The notes below the pieces were generated by a model. It was not told the origin of the DNA and searched no databases. It saw only the letters and a list, made by a program, of their open reading frames with translations. Both the position numbers and the translations under genes were made by a program. This document shows, piece after piece, positions 8,015-16,785 of a stretch of 64,000 bases of DNA. Within the stretch, counting starts at the first letter, position 1, and every line of letters starts with the position of its first letter. The stretch spans positions 1 to 64,000 of the forward strand of contig CAKNRQ010000003.1 in assembly GCA_930990965.1 (NCBI GenBank), written 5' to 3'. This DNA comes from an uncultured Clostridia bacterium (lineage in GTDB: Bacteria > Bacillota > Clostridia > Oscillospirales > Oscillospiraceae).

Positions 8015-8935
8015 ATGGAACTGCGCGTGCTACAATATTTTCTCGCCGTTGCGAGGGAGCAGAGCATAAGCGCCGCCGCGCAGTCGTTACACCTGACGCA
8101 GCCCACGCTCTCCACACAGCTCAAGGCCCTGGAAGACGAGCTGGGCAAGCAGCTACTCATACGCAGCTCGCGCGGCTCCCGTCGTGTAACACTGACAGAA
8201 GAGGGCATGATCTTGCGCCGCCGCGCCGAGGAGATACTCTCCCTCGTGGACAAGACGGAGCGTGAAATCTCTGCGTCCGACGAAACCGTAGCTGGCGACG
8301 TATATATTGGGGCCGCCGAAAGCTCTGGCTTCCGGCTTTTGGCACGCGCCGCCGGCATGCTGCGTGAGCGCAGCCCGCTGATACGTTTTCACGTCTCAAG
8401 CGGTGATAGAGCCGATGTGCTTGAGGGCCTGGAACGAGGCGTTTTGGATTTTGCGCTGCTCTTCGGCAATGTAGATCCGTCCAAGTATGTGGTCATGCCC
8501 ATACCGCACGCGGACGTCTGGGGCGCGCTTATGCGCCGTGACCACCCTCTGGCCGAATATAAGAGCGTGACTGCCGGGCAGATTCTACGCGAGCGGCTCA
8601 TAATATCCAGGCAGGAGTTTGAGGGTTCGTTATTGCAGCGTTTCCTCGAACGCGGCGCATCTGAACTCGACATAGTAGCCACCTACTCGCTTTGCTATAA
8701 CGCCTCCCTGATGGTGGAACAGGGGTTGGGCATAGCCCTGACTCTTGAAGGGCTCGTGCGCACTGATGGCTCAGAGCTGGTGTTCCGTCCCTTCTCCCCG
8801 GCCCTAACTGACACGCTGAGTGTGGTCTGGCGCAAGCACCAGGGGCTGTCAAGGGCCGCGGCAAGTTATCTTAGCTGCTTGAAAGAGGTATTTGACCAGA
8901 CAAAGGTTGTTGACTACGGCGAACAGGAAAGGTAA
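8015..8935 (+). CDS. LysR-family transcriptional regulator
   Basis: From ATG 8015, eight bases after GGAGGG, the protein has 306 residues, normal for the family. Residues 1-60 form the winged helix (LRVLQYFLAVAREQSISAAAQSLHLTQPTLS), and about 90-295 the periplasmic-binding-like effector domain. It diverges from the DUF3737/cyclophilin-like/AKR operon and has a LysR-type dyad in its own promoter, so it probably autoregulates and controls that operon. The effector is unknown. The in-frame ATG at 7943 lies within the promoter and is rejected as a start. Confidence 0.9.
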   Translation: MELRVLQYFLAVAREQSISAAAQSLHLTQPTLSTQLKALEDELGKQLLIRSSRGSRRVTLTEEGMILRRRAEEILSLVDKTEREISASDETVAGDVYIGAAESSGFRLLARAAGMLRERSPLIRFHVSSGDRADVLEGLERGVLDFALLFGNVDPSKYVVMPIPHADVWGALMRRDHPLAEYKSVTAGQILRERLIISRQEFEGSLLQRFLERGASELDIVATYSLCYNASLMVEQGLGIALTLEGLVRTDGSELVFRPFSPALTDTLSVVWRKHQGLSRAAASYLSCLKEVFDQTKVVDYGEQER

Positions 8936-8944
8936 AATATAAAT

Positions 8945-9742
8945 ATGGAAGTAATGCGCATACCGGCGTCGGAGCGTCTCTCCCACGCATATATAGCCGC
9001 GTCGATGAACGAGGGCGCGCGTCAGAAGCTCGCCTCTACCTTGGCCGCCGCCATGCTCTGCGAAGCAGACGCTGCACAGAGCAAACCTTGCGGCCACTGC
9101 CGTGCCTGCCGCAAGACGCTCTCCGGGATACACCCGGACATAATAACCATCTCCCCCGGACTCGACAGCCAGGGCCGCAAACGGCGTGAAATGCTCGTCG
9201 ACCAGGTTCGTGACATAGCCGCCACCGCCCAGGTCGTACCGAACGAGGGCCGCTGCAAGGTCTACGTCATCGAAGACGCCGACACTATGAACACCCAGGC
9301 GCAAAACGCGCTGCTAAAACTCTTGGAAGAGCCGCCGGAGAGTGCTGCCTTTGTGCTGTGCGTGTCAAATCCCGAGCTGTTGCTGCCAACAGTGCGCTCG
9401 CGCTGTGAGATTGTGCGCGCCAATGCAGACGCGGAGGAGAGCGACGAGGCCGTGGCTGACGCGCTTGAGCTGCTCAGCGCCGTGGCTTCGGATTCACGCA
9501 GCAAGCTGCTGCTCTGGTGCGTGGCACACGAGGGTATGGACTCGCGCCGCTGCGCCGCCATGCTGCGTGCCGCCCGTGAAAAGCTTGCGGACGTGCTGCT
9601 GGGCAAGTCGGAGGTTTCACTCAGCTCCGGACGCTGTGCATACCTTGACGCGCTCTTTGAGCGCTGTTCAAACTGCCTGCGGCAGAACGTGGGCGTAAAG
9701 TCCGTCATGGGCCTTATATCCGTAGACGGCATAGAGAAATGA
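8945..9742 (+). CDS. holB: DNA polymerase III delta' subunit
   Basis: The 265 residues match the clamp-loader delta' subunit. LSHAYIAAS replaces the nucleotide-binding start, with no Walker A lysine as expected. A zinc-binding set C39, C49, C52, C55 is present, followed by DQVRDIAATAQVVP, KVYVIEDADTMNTQAQNALLKLLEEPP and a degenerate SRC sensor segment (TVRSRCEIV). It assembles with DnaX and delta to load the sliding clamp. Its stop overlaps the ribosome site of the PSP1 gene, the same holB-yaaT order as in Bacillus. Confidence 0.93.
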   Translation: MEVMRIPASERLSHAYIAASMNEGARQKLASTLAAAMLCEADAAQSKPCGHCRACRKTLSGIHPDIITISPGLDSQGRKRREMLVDQVRDIAATAQVVPNEGRCKVYVIEDADTMNTQAQNALLKLLEEPPESAAFVLCVSNPELLLPTVRSRCEIVRANADAEESDEAVADALELLSAVASDSRSKLLLWCVAHEGMDSRRCAAMLRAAREKLADVLLGKSEVSLSSGRCAYLDALFERCSNCLRQNVGVKSVMGLISVDGIEK

Positions 9743-9751
9743 GGAATTATT

Positions 9752-11062
9752 TTGTACGAAGACAACAATGTGACCGAGGTAGTCAGCGTAAAGTTCAAGG
9801 GCCGCGGCAAGGCCTATTACTTTGACGCCAACGGCCTGACCGTAAAGCCCGGCGAAGACGTGATAGTCGAGACCAGCAAGGGCCTTGAGTACGCGCAATG
9901 CGTCGCCGGCAACCACTATGTTTCCAATGATAAAGTCGTCCCGCCCATCCGTCCAGTGGTGCGCATAGCCACGGACGGCGACAGACGTGTGCAGGAAATC
10001 AACCGCAGCCGTGAGCACGAGGCTCTGGGTATTTTTCGCGAAAAAGTCGCCGAACACGAGCTGGACATGAAGCTGGTTGACGTAGAGTGCAGCTTTGAAG
10101 GCAACAAGATAACCTTCTACTTCACCAGCGACGGGCGCGTCGACTTCCGCGAGCTGGTCAAGGATCTCGCAGGAGTGTTCCGCAGCCGCATCGAGCTCCG
10201 GCAGATCGGCGTGCGCGACGAGGCCAAGATGCTGGGCGGCATCGGCATCTGCGGCCGCCCGCTCTGTTGCAGCCAGTTTTTGACCGACTTCCACCCCGTC
10301 AGCACCAAGATGGCCAAGACTCAATCGCTCTCGCTCAACCCGACCAAGATCTCGGGCACCTGCGGCAGGCTTATGTGCTGCCTGAGGTATGAGGAAGAGG
10401 CCTATGAGTCGCTTGTAAAGGCAGTGCCCAAGAACGGGGCCTTTGTCGAGACCCCGGCCGGTTTTGGCACCGTAACGCAGGTGAATATACTGCGCGGCAC
10501 CGTCAAGGTCAAACTCGACGGCGACGGCGAGTCGGTCATCAAGAGCTACAACGGAGACGAAGTCGCCGCCGTGCCCGGCGGCCGTCCCAAAAATGGCGAG
10601 GCCCCGGTGCATGTACTCAAGCGCCGCGAGCCCGAGGAAGAAGTTCCCATGCCCGAAGAGGACGAAGTCATCGCCGCAGAAGAGCCGGCAGAAGAGCCGA
10701 CAGAGCCGATGCAGCCCACTGCAGAGCGCGTGCGGCGCAAGAGCCGCAGCAGCCGCCCCGGCAATCGCCGCAGCGAGGACCGGCCTCGCCGCGAAAAACG
10801 GGAGGGCGAAAATCAGACCAGACGTGAGGGCGAAACCGCGCCCCGTCGTGAGCGCAGCGAGGACCGGCCCAGGCGCGAAAAGCGCGAAAGTGGAGAGCAC
10901 CGTGCAAAGCCTCGTGAGAAGCGCGAGAACCGCCAGGACAGCCCGCGCACAGCTCAGGACAAGGCTGATAACTCTGCTCCATCCGGCAGCAGACCACGCC
11001 GCCACCGCGGCGGCCGTCGCCGTGATAGTGGCCGGCAGCACAACCAGGCCGACTCCGAATAA
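9752..11062 (+). CDS. ricT: PSP1-domain protein, RicT/YaaT family, with Arg/Glu-rich tail
   Basis: Residues 1-280 are the PSP1/RicT domain with the conserved cysteines ICGRPLCCSQFL (C167, C172, C173) and SGTCGRLMCCLRYE (C204, C209, C210). RicT with RicA and RicF forms an iron-sulfur complex that helps RNase Y mature mRNAs and affects sporulation and competence. Residues about 300-436 are a highly charged, disordered tail with repeated DRPRREKRE-type units, absent from Bacillus RicT, and likely to bind RNA. The start is TTG at 9752 with GAGG overlapping the holB stop. No ricA or ricF is visible in the window. Confidence 0.88.
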   Translation: MYEDNNVTEVVSVKFKGRGKAYYFDANGLTVKPGEDVIVETSKGLEYAQCVAGNHYVSNDKVVPPIRPVVRIATDGDRRVQEINRSREHEALGIFREKVAEHELDMKLVDVECSFEGNKITFYFTSDGRVDFRELVKDLAGVFRSRIELRQIGVRDEAKMLGGIGICGRPLCCSQFLTDFHPVSTKMAKTQSLSLNPTKISGTCGRLMCCLRYEEEAYESLVKAVPKNGAFVETPAGFGTVTQVNILRGTVKVKLDGDGESVIKSYNGDEVAAVPGGRPKNGEAPVHVLKRREPEEEVPMPEEDEVIAAEEPAEEPTEPMQPTAERVRRKSRSSRPGNRRSEDRPRREKREGENQTRREGETAPRRERSEDRPRREKRESGEHRAKPREKRENRQDSPRTAQDKADNSAPSGSRPRRHRGGRRRDSGRQHNQADSE

Positions 11063-11099
11063 AATGTCAGATGCTCCCAGGCATTTGAGCCAGACATCT

Positions 11100-11138
11100 A
11101 TACAGCGCAGCACGCACCTTTGGCGAGCTGCGCTGTAT
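11100..11138 (+). terminator. Terminator of the holB-ricT operon
   Basis: ATACAGCGCAG and CTGCGCTGTAT form an 11-pair stem, with a smaller CGC/GCG inside the loop, followed by TGCTTATTTTCTT. Confidence 0.65.
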
Positions 11139-11187
11139 TGCTTATTTTCTTCCCGTGTATATAAATATTTGACATATAACCGTGTAA

Positions 11188-11220
11188 ATTGCTTGCAATA
11201 TCCAAGCAATATGCTATAAT
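11188..11220 (+). promoter_or_regulatory. Promoter with overlapping dyad, upstream of a lipoprotein gene
   Basis: TTGCAA (11193-11198) is 16 bases before TATAAT (11215-11220). The perfect inverted repeat ATTGCTTG-N7-CAAGCAAT (11188-11210) covers the -35 and spacer, the place where a repressor would act. Confidence 0.55.
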
Positions 11221-11316
11221 TTTATTTAACAGTCAAAACGCTGTTAATACATCTGTTCATTTGAGTGCGATAATGATGCCTCGAATGCTAAGGGAAAAAT
11301 GAAAGAGGGGTTGCTC

Positions 11317-11745
11317 ATGAAGCTGCAAAAATCATGTACTGTTCTGGTATTAATCACTGCACTAGTGTTAGTTTTTCTCTCAGCCTGCGGTGCGCGCTCA
11401 GCAATTATGGCGGCGCTGCCGGACGAGGCGGCGAAGGAGAAGGCGGCTGAACTCATGGCGGCCTCCCCTTCGGACGAGGTAACCGAGGACGACATAGCCG
11501 AGGACTTGATGCTGTTCCGCTCAGTCGGGACGAGTGTAGAGGGCTTCGTAAGCTTCAGCGTCGAGGACGGGCAGATAATCTACTGCAAGGAACTCGCGCC
11601 AGGCCTGGAAAACTTACTTGCTGTTGAGCAGACCAGCGACGGCAGCGTGGTTGTGGACTATTGGGAGGGAGACCTCCACAACGAGCTCACATACAAGCCC
11701 AACGGCGACGTCTTGCTGGACGGCAAAGAAGTGGATATGGGCTGA
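11317..11745 (+). CDS. Small lipoprotein of unknown function
   Basis: From ATG 11317 (AGAGGGG upstream) the 142 residues start with a signal sequence and lipobox LSAC, so the protein is lipid-anchored outside the cell. The mature part is acidic, with one helix-rich segment (DEAAKEKAAELMAASPSDE) and then a strand-rich region ending VVVDYWEGDLHNELTY. I recognise no family. It stands alone with its own promoter and a bidirectional terminator, facing an envelope gene block on the other strand. Confidence 0.7.
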   Translation: MKLQKSCTVLVLITALVLVFLSACGARSAIMAALPDEAAKEKAAELMAASPSDEVTEDDIAEDLMLFRSVGTSVEGFVSFSVEDGQIIYCKELAPGLENLLAVEQTSDGSVVVDYWEGDLHNELTYKPNGDVLLDGKEVDMG

Positions 11746-11767
11746 ATTAAGTTTACCCACGGTGATT

Positions 11768-11810
11768 AAGAAACTCCCCGGAACGTCTCAGGCGTTCCGG
11801 GGAGTTTCTT
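11768..11810. terminator. Bidirectional terminator between lipoprotein and SGNH genes
   Basis: AAGAAACTCCCCGGAACG and CGTTCCGGGGAGTTTCTT form an 18-pair stem with a seven-base loop; A and T runs on both sides suit both convergent genes. Confidence 0.9.
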
Positions 11811-12498
11811 ATTCTTCGGTCTCTACGTCGTAGCCGAGGCCTTCGGCCACAAAGGCCGCGTAGCCGACGGTACCGTCGGGCGTCAGATGTATGCCGTCGT
11901 CAGAGCGTATCCACTCCGGGTGCTCAGGGGCCACTGCGCTCCAATCCAGCACGTGCAGGTTGTCGTACTCCTCATCCAGCGTCCAGATGAGCTCATTGAC
12001 CTCGTCCTGCCAATCCAGATACCTGCCGTAACAGGTCACCCAATACACTGTGCGCTCTTCGCCCAGGAAGTCCAGAACCTCCTCCCCGTCCTCTATCGGG
12101 AAGGGGCTGTTCGAGCCGAGGCCGATGACGACCGTCTCGTACAGTTGTCCCTCACTCTCCAGACGCCGCAGTATGTCCATGGCCTCGACGAGCTGCCGGC
12201 CCTCCTTGGCGTCCACCACGCAGTCAGGTATGACCTCGTAGAGCTGGGACTCGGCCGCAACCATGATCGAGTCGCCCACAAAGGTGACGCGCTCGGGCGG
12301 CGCGGGCTCTGTGGGCACTGGCGTTGGCTCTGGCGTCGGGCTCGGCGTGGGCAGGGCCACGCTCGGGGCCACGGCGTCAGGCAGGTCGCCCGCGGGCTCG
12401 CTGCCACGGTTTCCAACGATTAAGGCCACAGTTGCGGCCGCTATTGCAAGTACCACTGCGCCAACTGCCGCGGCGGTTTTCCAGCTTGAATTTCTCAT
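11809..12498 (-). CDS. Membrane-anchored SGNH-hydrolase-like protein (OatA catalytic-domain type)
   Basis: From ATG 12498 (GGAGG upstream) the protein has 229 residues: one membrane segment (about 10-30), a Pro/Thr/Glu linker with a PTPSPTPEPTP run, then an SGNH domain. VTFVGDSIM carries the nucleophile serine, GLGSNS the Gly/Asn block and DDGIHLTPDG the Asp/His pair. This matches the extracellular domain of OatA-type peptidoglycan O-acetyltransferases, which normally follows an acyltransferase-3 membrane domain in the same protein. Here that domain is missing, so it could be an esterase or work with a separate membrane partner. Earlier in-frame ATGs have no ribosome site. Confidence 0.82.
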   Translation of the reverse strand: MRNSSWKTAAAVGAVVLAIAAATVALIVGNRGSEPAGDLPDAVAPSVALPTPSPTPEPTPVPTEPAPPERVTFVGDSIMVAAESQLYEVIPDCVVDAKEGRQLVEAMDILRRLESEGQLYETVVIGLGSNSPFPIEDGEEVLDFLGEERTVYWVTCYGRYLDWQDEVNELIWTLDEEYDNLHVLDWSAVAPEHPEWIRSDDGIHLTPDGTVGYAAFVAEGLGYDVETEE

Positions 12499-12587
12499 AG
12501 GCTTGCCTCCACGGCACACAATCATACTACAATTTCCCCGCAAATTCAACCAAATACTGTCGAGAGCGCTCACTTTCCCGCGAAGGT

Positions 12588-12616
12588 AAAAAAGCCGCCC
12601 ATCCGGGCGGCTTTTT
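12588..12616. terminator. Terminator after the first SLH gene
   Basis: AAAAAAGCCGCCC and GGGCGGCTTTTTT pair around ATCC, giving a strong hairpin with T runs in both directions; on the minus strand it ends the 12632-14353 gene. Confidence 0.88.
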
Positions 12617-12631
12617 TACTTTCTATTGCAA

Positions 12632-14353
12632 TCATGCTCCCAGCTCGCTGAAACGCACCAGCATGGCTGCGAGCTGAGCACGTGTCGCGCCGGACAGCGG
12701 GTCGAACTGGTTCTGACCGTTGCCGGTTATAATCCCGGCCCCCACGCACCAGGCCGCAGCGTCGCGCGCCCAGCCGCTTATGCTTGCGGCGTCGCTGAAG
12801 CTGTCCAGCCCGCCTTTGATGGAGGTGTCAGCCTTTGAAAACACAGCGTAGCGGTAGAGCATGGCGGCGAGCTGTTCGCGTGTCACTGCCGTATCAGGCG
12901 AGAAGGTCTCTTCACTCGTGCCGTTGACTATGCCGTTCATCCTCGCCCAGTAGACCGCCGTGGCGTACCAACTCCCGGCGTCGACGTCGGCATAGGGATA
13001 GCCCCAGTTGGCCTCCGGCATATCCGGTTCACCAGCGAGGCGGTAGAGTATAGTCACGGCCATGGCCCGGGTGACAGCGCCATTCGGGTCAAAAGCGGTG
13101 TCGCTCACACCGTCCATGAGGCCGCTGGAGTAGACGTTATACACTTCCTCGTAGAACCAGTCCGCGCTGCTCACGTCGGAGAAGCTCAGGCGCTGATCTG
13201 CACGCACGGACAGAATTTGCGCCTTCTCGCTCTCGACTACGACCGACTGCGCCTTAGTATAGTAGCCGTCCCCGGAGACCGTAAAGGTGTACTGTCCCTC
13301 GGGCAGCAGGTATCCGTTTGTCGACTTATCGGGCCTATATTCGCGGCCGGAGGTGTCGGTTACTTTGACCGTCAGCGCCTCGGGCTGAGTTTCGCAAGTG
13401 ACGAGCGTGAGCGTCTCCCCCTCGCCAGATATGCCGCCGCGCACGGTACCGCGGTTTATCACACGGCCGCTGTTCTCAACGCTTTCGAAGATATATGCGC
13501 CCTCGGCCACATCCAGCGTCACACCGCTCTTCACGCTCACGGTGACAGCTTCGCTCCGCTCCACGCCGCGCAGGGCATAGACCGTGTCGCCGTTTTTGGC
13601 GGCCTTGAGCGCCGCATCGAGCGAGGTGTAGAAGTGGTCGACTATCCGCGCCTGGTAGGGGCTCTCGGCGGTAATATCGCCCGCAGGCATATAATCGGCA
13701 TCGTCATAGGCAGCCTGCTCGCCGCCGGCGGCGTCGTAGTCGCAGTAATAGGCGTCGTTGCCGCGCGAATCGTACTTGCGGTACTCGTAGAGTCCGGTGG
13801 AGCCCGGCATGAGCCGCTGCACGCCGTTTCCGGCCACGGCCGCCACGCTCACGGCGCAGAAGCCGTTGAAGTCCGAGTCGTACACGTCGAGCTTACAGCT
13901 CCGGCACTCGGGCAGCACATTCACGCCGTAGAGCCAGTCGTTAAACGTGCAGTTTTCCACCGCCAGCACCCAGCCGCGCCCGGACGCGAGTGTGAGCGCG
14001 CTGCTCTGTCCCTCGACGGCGTTGAAGCGGATACGCTGCACGTCCACACGGTAGCCGCGCGCGTCACCGGCGAGGTCGTAGACTATGGCGCCGTTGAACT
14101 CGGTGTAGCCCGCACCACCGGCGGGTATGCTCCCGCGCAGGTTGACGGCCTTATCTATAGTGAGCACCCCGCCCTCGGGCGCATATTCGCCCGCGGCAAG
14201 CACGACAGTGTCGCCGGGCTCAGCGGCATCTATAGCCGCCGTGAGCTCGTCCATATTAGTCACGGTCACGCCCTCCGACGCTGCGAAGGCCAAAACAGGC
14301 GCACAGCTCACAAGCAGTGCAAGGCACAGCAAGGCTGATATGAGTTTTTTCAT
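12632..14353 (-). CDS. S-layer-homology surface protein with N-terminal beta-helix-like region
   Basis: The 573-residue protein has a signal peptide (1-24, ending AFAAS). Residues 30-230 resemble a right-handed beta-helix of the pectate-lyase type (ELTAAIDAAEPGDTVVLAAGEY is the recurring opening), and a short PEGA-like segment follows near 340-380. Three SLH domains occupy about 393-573 (SDVSSADWFYEEV, YADVDAGSWYATAV, SDAASISGWARDAA), each ending in AVTR/ATRAQLAAML. SLH domains bind pyruvylated secondary wall polymer, placing the protein on the cell surface. No catalytic residues are evident. GGGAGGGG precedes the ATG. It shares the block with a second SLH protein transcribed the same way. 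Confidence 0.88.
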   Translation of the reverse strand: MKKLISALLCLALLVSCAPVLAFAASEGVTVTNMDELTAAIDAAEPGDTVVLAAGEYAPEGGVLTIDKAVNLRGSIPAGGAGYTEFNGAIVYDLAGDARGYRVDVQRIRFNAVEGQSSALTLASGRGWVLAVENCTFNDWLYGVNVLPECRSCKLDVYDSDFNGFCAVSVAAVAGNGVQRLMPGSTGLYEYRKYDSRGNDAYYCDYDAAGGEQAAYDDADYMPAGDITAESPYQARIVDHFYTSLDAALKAAKNGDTVYALRGVERSEAVTVSVKSGVTLDVAEGAYIFESVENSGRVINRGTVRGGISGEGETLTLVTCETQPEALTVKVTDTSGREYRPDKSTNGYLLPEGQYTFTVSGDGYYTKAQSVVVESEKAQILSVRADQRLSFSDVSSADWFYEEVYNVYSSGLMDGVSDTAFDPNGAVTRAMAVTILYRLAGEPDMPEANWGYPYADVDAGSWYATAVYWARMNGIVNGTSEETFSPDTAVTREQLAAMLYRYAVFSKADTSIKGGLDSFSDAASISGWARDAAAWCVGAGIITGNGQNQFDPLSGATRAQLAAMLVRFSELGA

Positions 14354-14418
14354 TAGGGACCCCTCCCGTCAATAGATACGTATTAGACGGCTGTGTTTGA
14401 TTTAAGTTCCTGTACATG

Positions 14419-14450
14419 CAAAAAAGAGACCGCCCGGAGGCGGCCTCTTT
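14419..14450 (-). terminator. Terminator of the second SLH gene
   Basis: On the minus strand AGAGG-CCGCC and GGCGG-TCTCT pair around TCCG, followed by TTTTTTGC. Confidence 0.8.
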
Positions 14451-14463
14451 GGGAGTTATGGGC

Positions 14464-16488
14464 TTAATCCACGTACTCGTTGCAGAAGCGCATCAGCATC
14501 GCGGCGAGCTGGGCGCGGGTAGCGCCGCCCTGCGGGGTGAGGTAGCCGCTGCTGGTGCCGTCAATTATGCCGGTGCCGCAAGCCCACTGCATGGCGCTGT
14601 AGGCGTAGTCACTGACCTGGTTGACGTCGTTGTAGCTGAGGATGTTGGTGTTCTCACCGACGCTCACGTTGTAGCCCTTGAAGCGGGCGTAACGGTAGAG
14701 CATGGTGGCCAGCTCCTCACGGGTGACGGCAGCGTTCGGATCGAACGTGCTGGCCGTGCGGCCCTCGACTATGCCACGGTCAGCCGCCCAGTTGACGGCG
14801 GTGGCATACCAGGCGCCGGAGGCGACGTCGGTGAAGCCGGCCGAACCGCTCACGCTCGGGCTGCCGGACATGCGGTAGAGAATCTGCACTACCATCGCGC
14901 GGCTGGTGGCGGCGTTGGGGGCGAACTCAGTGTCGGTCACGCCCTCCATGAGCCCGTTGAAGTAAACGTAGCTCACGGCCTCGTAGTACCAGTCGGCGAG
15001 CCGGATGTCGGTAAACGGCGTGACGTGACGCGAGAAGCTGGCGTCAACGGTCACACGGGTGCCCGGCATCTCGAAGCGATAGTAGTTCTCGCGCACGCGC
15101 TCGACCTTGACGGTGGAGCCGTTGGGCTTGGTCACCGTGATGCCGGTGAGCACATAGCCGACGTCCGGGTCAACAGTTATGTAAACCCAGTCGCCCTCCT
15201 CCGCGCGAGTCTTGTCGACGCTTATATCGCCGTGCGTGGTGTCCTCCACGTAGACACGGTAGTCGTCAACGCGCTCGTCGAGAGAGACATTGATAGTACG
15301 CGCAGCGTTGTCTACGCGGAACCAATCAGCCTCACCGATGTAGCCGCCGTCGCGCACTTCGTAGTAGTAGTCGCCGTTAGGCAGCCAGTATACGCCATTG
15401 GACTCGTCGTCTACTATGTCGCCCCAGTAGTAGTTGTGCCAGTAGTCACCGTCGTACACGGTCACGCTGGCGCCGCTCGGCGAGGTGCGGAAACGGACAT
15501 AGTTGTAGACGTTGCCCGTCGTGTTGCCCCTGATTTCGCCGTAGTTGTAAACGTCACCATTGACGGTGAGCGTACCGTTAACCCTCAGCGTAATACCAGA
15601 GTTAATGGTTAGCCTGACGTTTTCGCCTACTGTGCCACTATTAATGGTGTCGTTCTTGAGAAGGGTGACTTCCTGAAGGGAAAGGGCATTATCATCAATA
15701 GCTTCCAATGCAGCAGACAGGCTGTCATAGTAAACGTTTCCGATAGCGGCAACACGCTCAACAGCAGGTGTCGGATTACTGGTGTAGCCGATCAATTTGC
15801 CAGCATTGTCATACACAGGTTCAAGCGATGTAACGACGTTGGGGCCGGAGCCTTCGGGATAGCTAGTATTAATCTTAATGCTATCTACCTTGCAGCTCGC
15901 AGGCACATTAACTGTACCAGCACCCTCAACGTAGATATCAACACCGCTGTTCTTCATGGTAACATTGTTCATGAACAAAGAACCATCATTAGTGGTAATG
16001 GTGCCGGATATAGTCAAGTCGTTAATGTTTACCGAATTGGCACCCGTCTCTATATTAGCGTATATTGTTGGGTTGTTTACACCGGTAATAACAACGTCAC
16101 TGAGAGGCAATGTACCACGATAGGAAACATCTTTGTACAGCTTTATCGTACCAGGGTTAGTCCCATTTGTTGCCGCTTCAATGGCGTTATCAAGACTATG
16201 ATACCACACATCGCCTATACTGGCGACATAGCCGTAGTATTCATCCCAGTAGCCGCCCCAATGGCCGCCGTGCTGCAGCCACCACTCATAGGCGTCACGC
16301 TCATCCATGTCAAGGGACTTCCAATACTCGCTCCAGTCGTATCCGTCTTCGCCCACGTACCAGGCGGGATAGTCCGGGCCATAGACCCAATCGGACGAAG
16401 CGGCCGCGCCGTCATCGGCGAAGGCCATCATCGGTACCATGCCTACCACGAGGCAGAGGGACAGCAAAACTGCCAAAAGTTTTTTCAT
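14464..16488 (-). CDS. S-layer-homology surface protein with adhesin-like repeats
   Basis: The 674 residues begin with a signal peptide (1-24, ending AFADD) and a Trp/Tyr/Asp-rich stretch (about 30-100). Two repeats open with a predicted strand and VWYHSLDNAIEAA or VYYDSLSAALEAI and continue as beta-helix strands. Residues about 430-490 resemble the bacterial repeat ending FEMPGTRVTVDASF. Three SLH domains end the protein (DIRLADWYYEAV, TDVASGAWYATAV, YNDVNQVSDYAYSA). It should be anchored to the wall polymer as an S-layer or adhesin component. AAAGGAGG lies before the ATG; the promoter at 16672-16700 leaves a leader of about 175 bases. It is a paralogue in design of the neighbouring SLH gene. 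Confidence 0.88.
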   Translation of the reverse strand: MKKLLAVLLSLCLVVGMVPMMAFADDGAAASSDWVYGPDYPAWYVGEDGYDWSEYWKSLDMDERDAYEWWLQHGGHWGGYWDEYYGYVASIGDVWYHSLDNAIEAATNGTNPGTIKLYKDVSYRGTLPLSDVVITGVNNPTIYANIETGANSVNINDLTISGTITTNDGSLFMNNVTMKNSGVDIYVEGAGTVNVPASCKVDSIKINTSYPEGSGPNVVTSLEPVYDNAGKLIGYTSNPTPAVERVAAIGNVYYDSLSAALEAIDDNALSLQEVTLLKNDTINSGTVGENVRLTINSGITLRVNGTLTVNGDVYNYGEIRGNTTGNVYNYVRFRTSPSGASVTVYDGDYWHNYYWGDIVDDESNGVYWLPNGDYYYEVRDGGYIGEADWFRVDNAARTINVSLDERVDDYRVYVEDTTHGDISVDKTRAEEGDWVYITVDPDVGYVLTGITVTKPNGSTVKVERVRENYYRFEMPGTRVTVDASFSRHVTPFTDIRLADWYYEAVSYVYFNGLMEGVTDTEFAPNAATSRAMVVQILYRMSGSPSVSGSAGFTDVASGAWYATAVNWAADRGIVEGRTASTFDPNAAVTREELATMLYRYARFKGYNVSVGENTNILSYNDVNQVSDYAYSAMQWACGTGIIDGTSSGYLTPQGGATRAQLAAMLMRFCNEYVD

Positions 16489-16671
16489 TTTAAAATACCT
16501 CCTTTAATTGTTGTCCCGCATGTGGGACGTGCAGTACGCGCTTTTGTTCCAACGGCTTTCGCCAGTATTTCGCATTTAACACCACCTCTGCGTGTGTTTG
16601 CCGCCTGTTTGCGGCCAATTTTTGTCGAAATAGACAAAGTTATATTGCCTACTTTAACTCTGCTTTAACCG

Positions 16672-16700
16672 ATTGTAGCATAAATTGCCTCGTGTTACAA
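16672..16700 (-). promoter_or_regulatory. Promoter of the second SLH gene, long leader
   Basis: The minus strand reads TTGTAA, 17 bases, TACAAT. The leader (16489 to about 16665) includes the small hairpin GTCCCACATGCGGGAC near 16515. A long structured leader is usual for abundant surface-protein mRNAs. Confidence 0.6.
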
Positions 16701-16730
16701 GTCGTTTGCGGCATTGTAATAGAGCTGAAA

Positions 16731-16764
16731 TAAAAAAGCCCGTCCGGCAAAAAGCCGGACGGGC
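16731..16764 (-). terminator. Terminator of the zinc-ribbon/Ig-like gene
   Basis: GCCCGTCCGGC and GCCGGACGGGC pair around five bases and are followed on the minus strand by TTTTTTA. Confidence 0.9.
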
Positions 16765-16785
16765 CGTGTCAGTCTGTTGTTCAGT

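Noticed and set aside
9668..11209. A 513-codon open frame on the minus strand opposite the ricT gene
   Set aside because: Low-complexity Ala/Leu/Gly shadow of the Arg-rich tail; no start site and no family motif.
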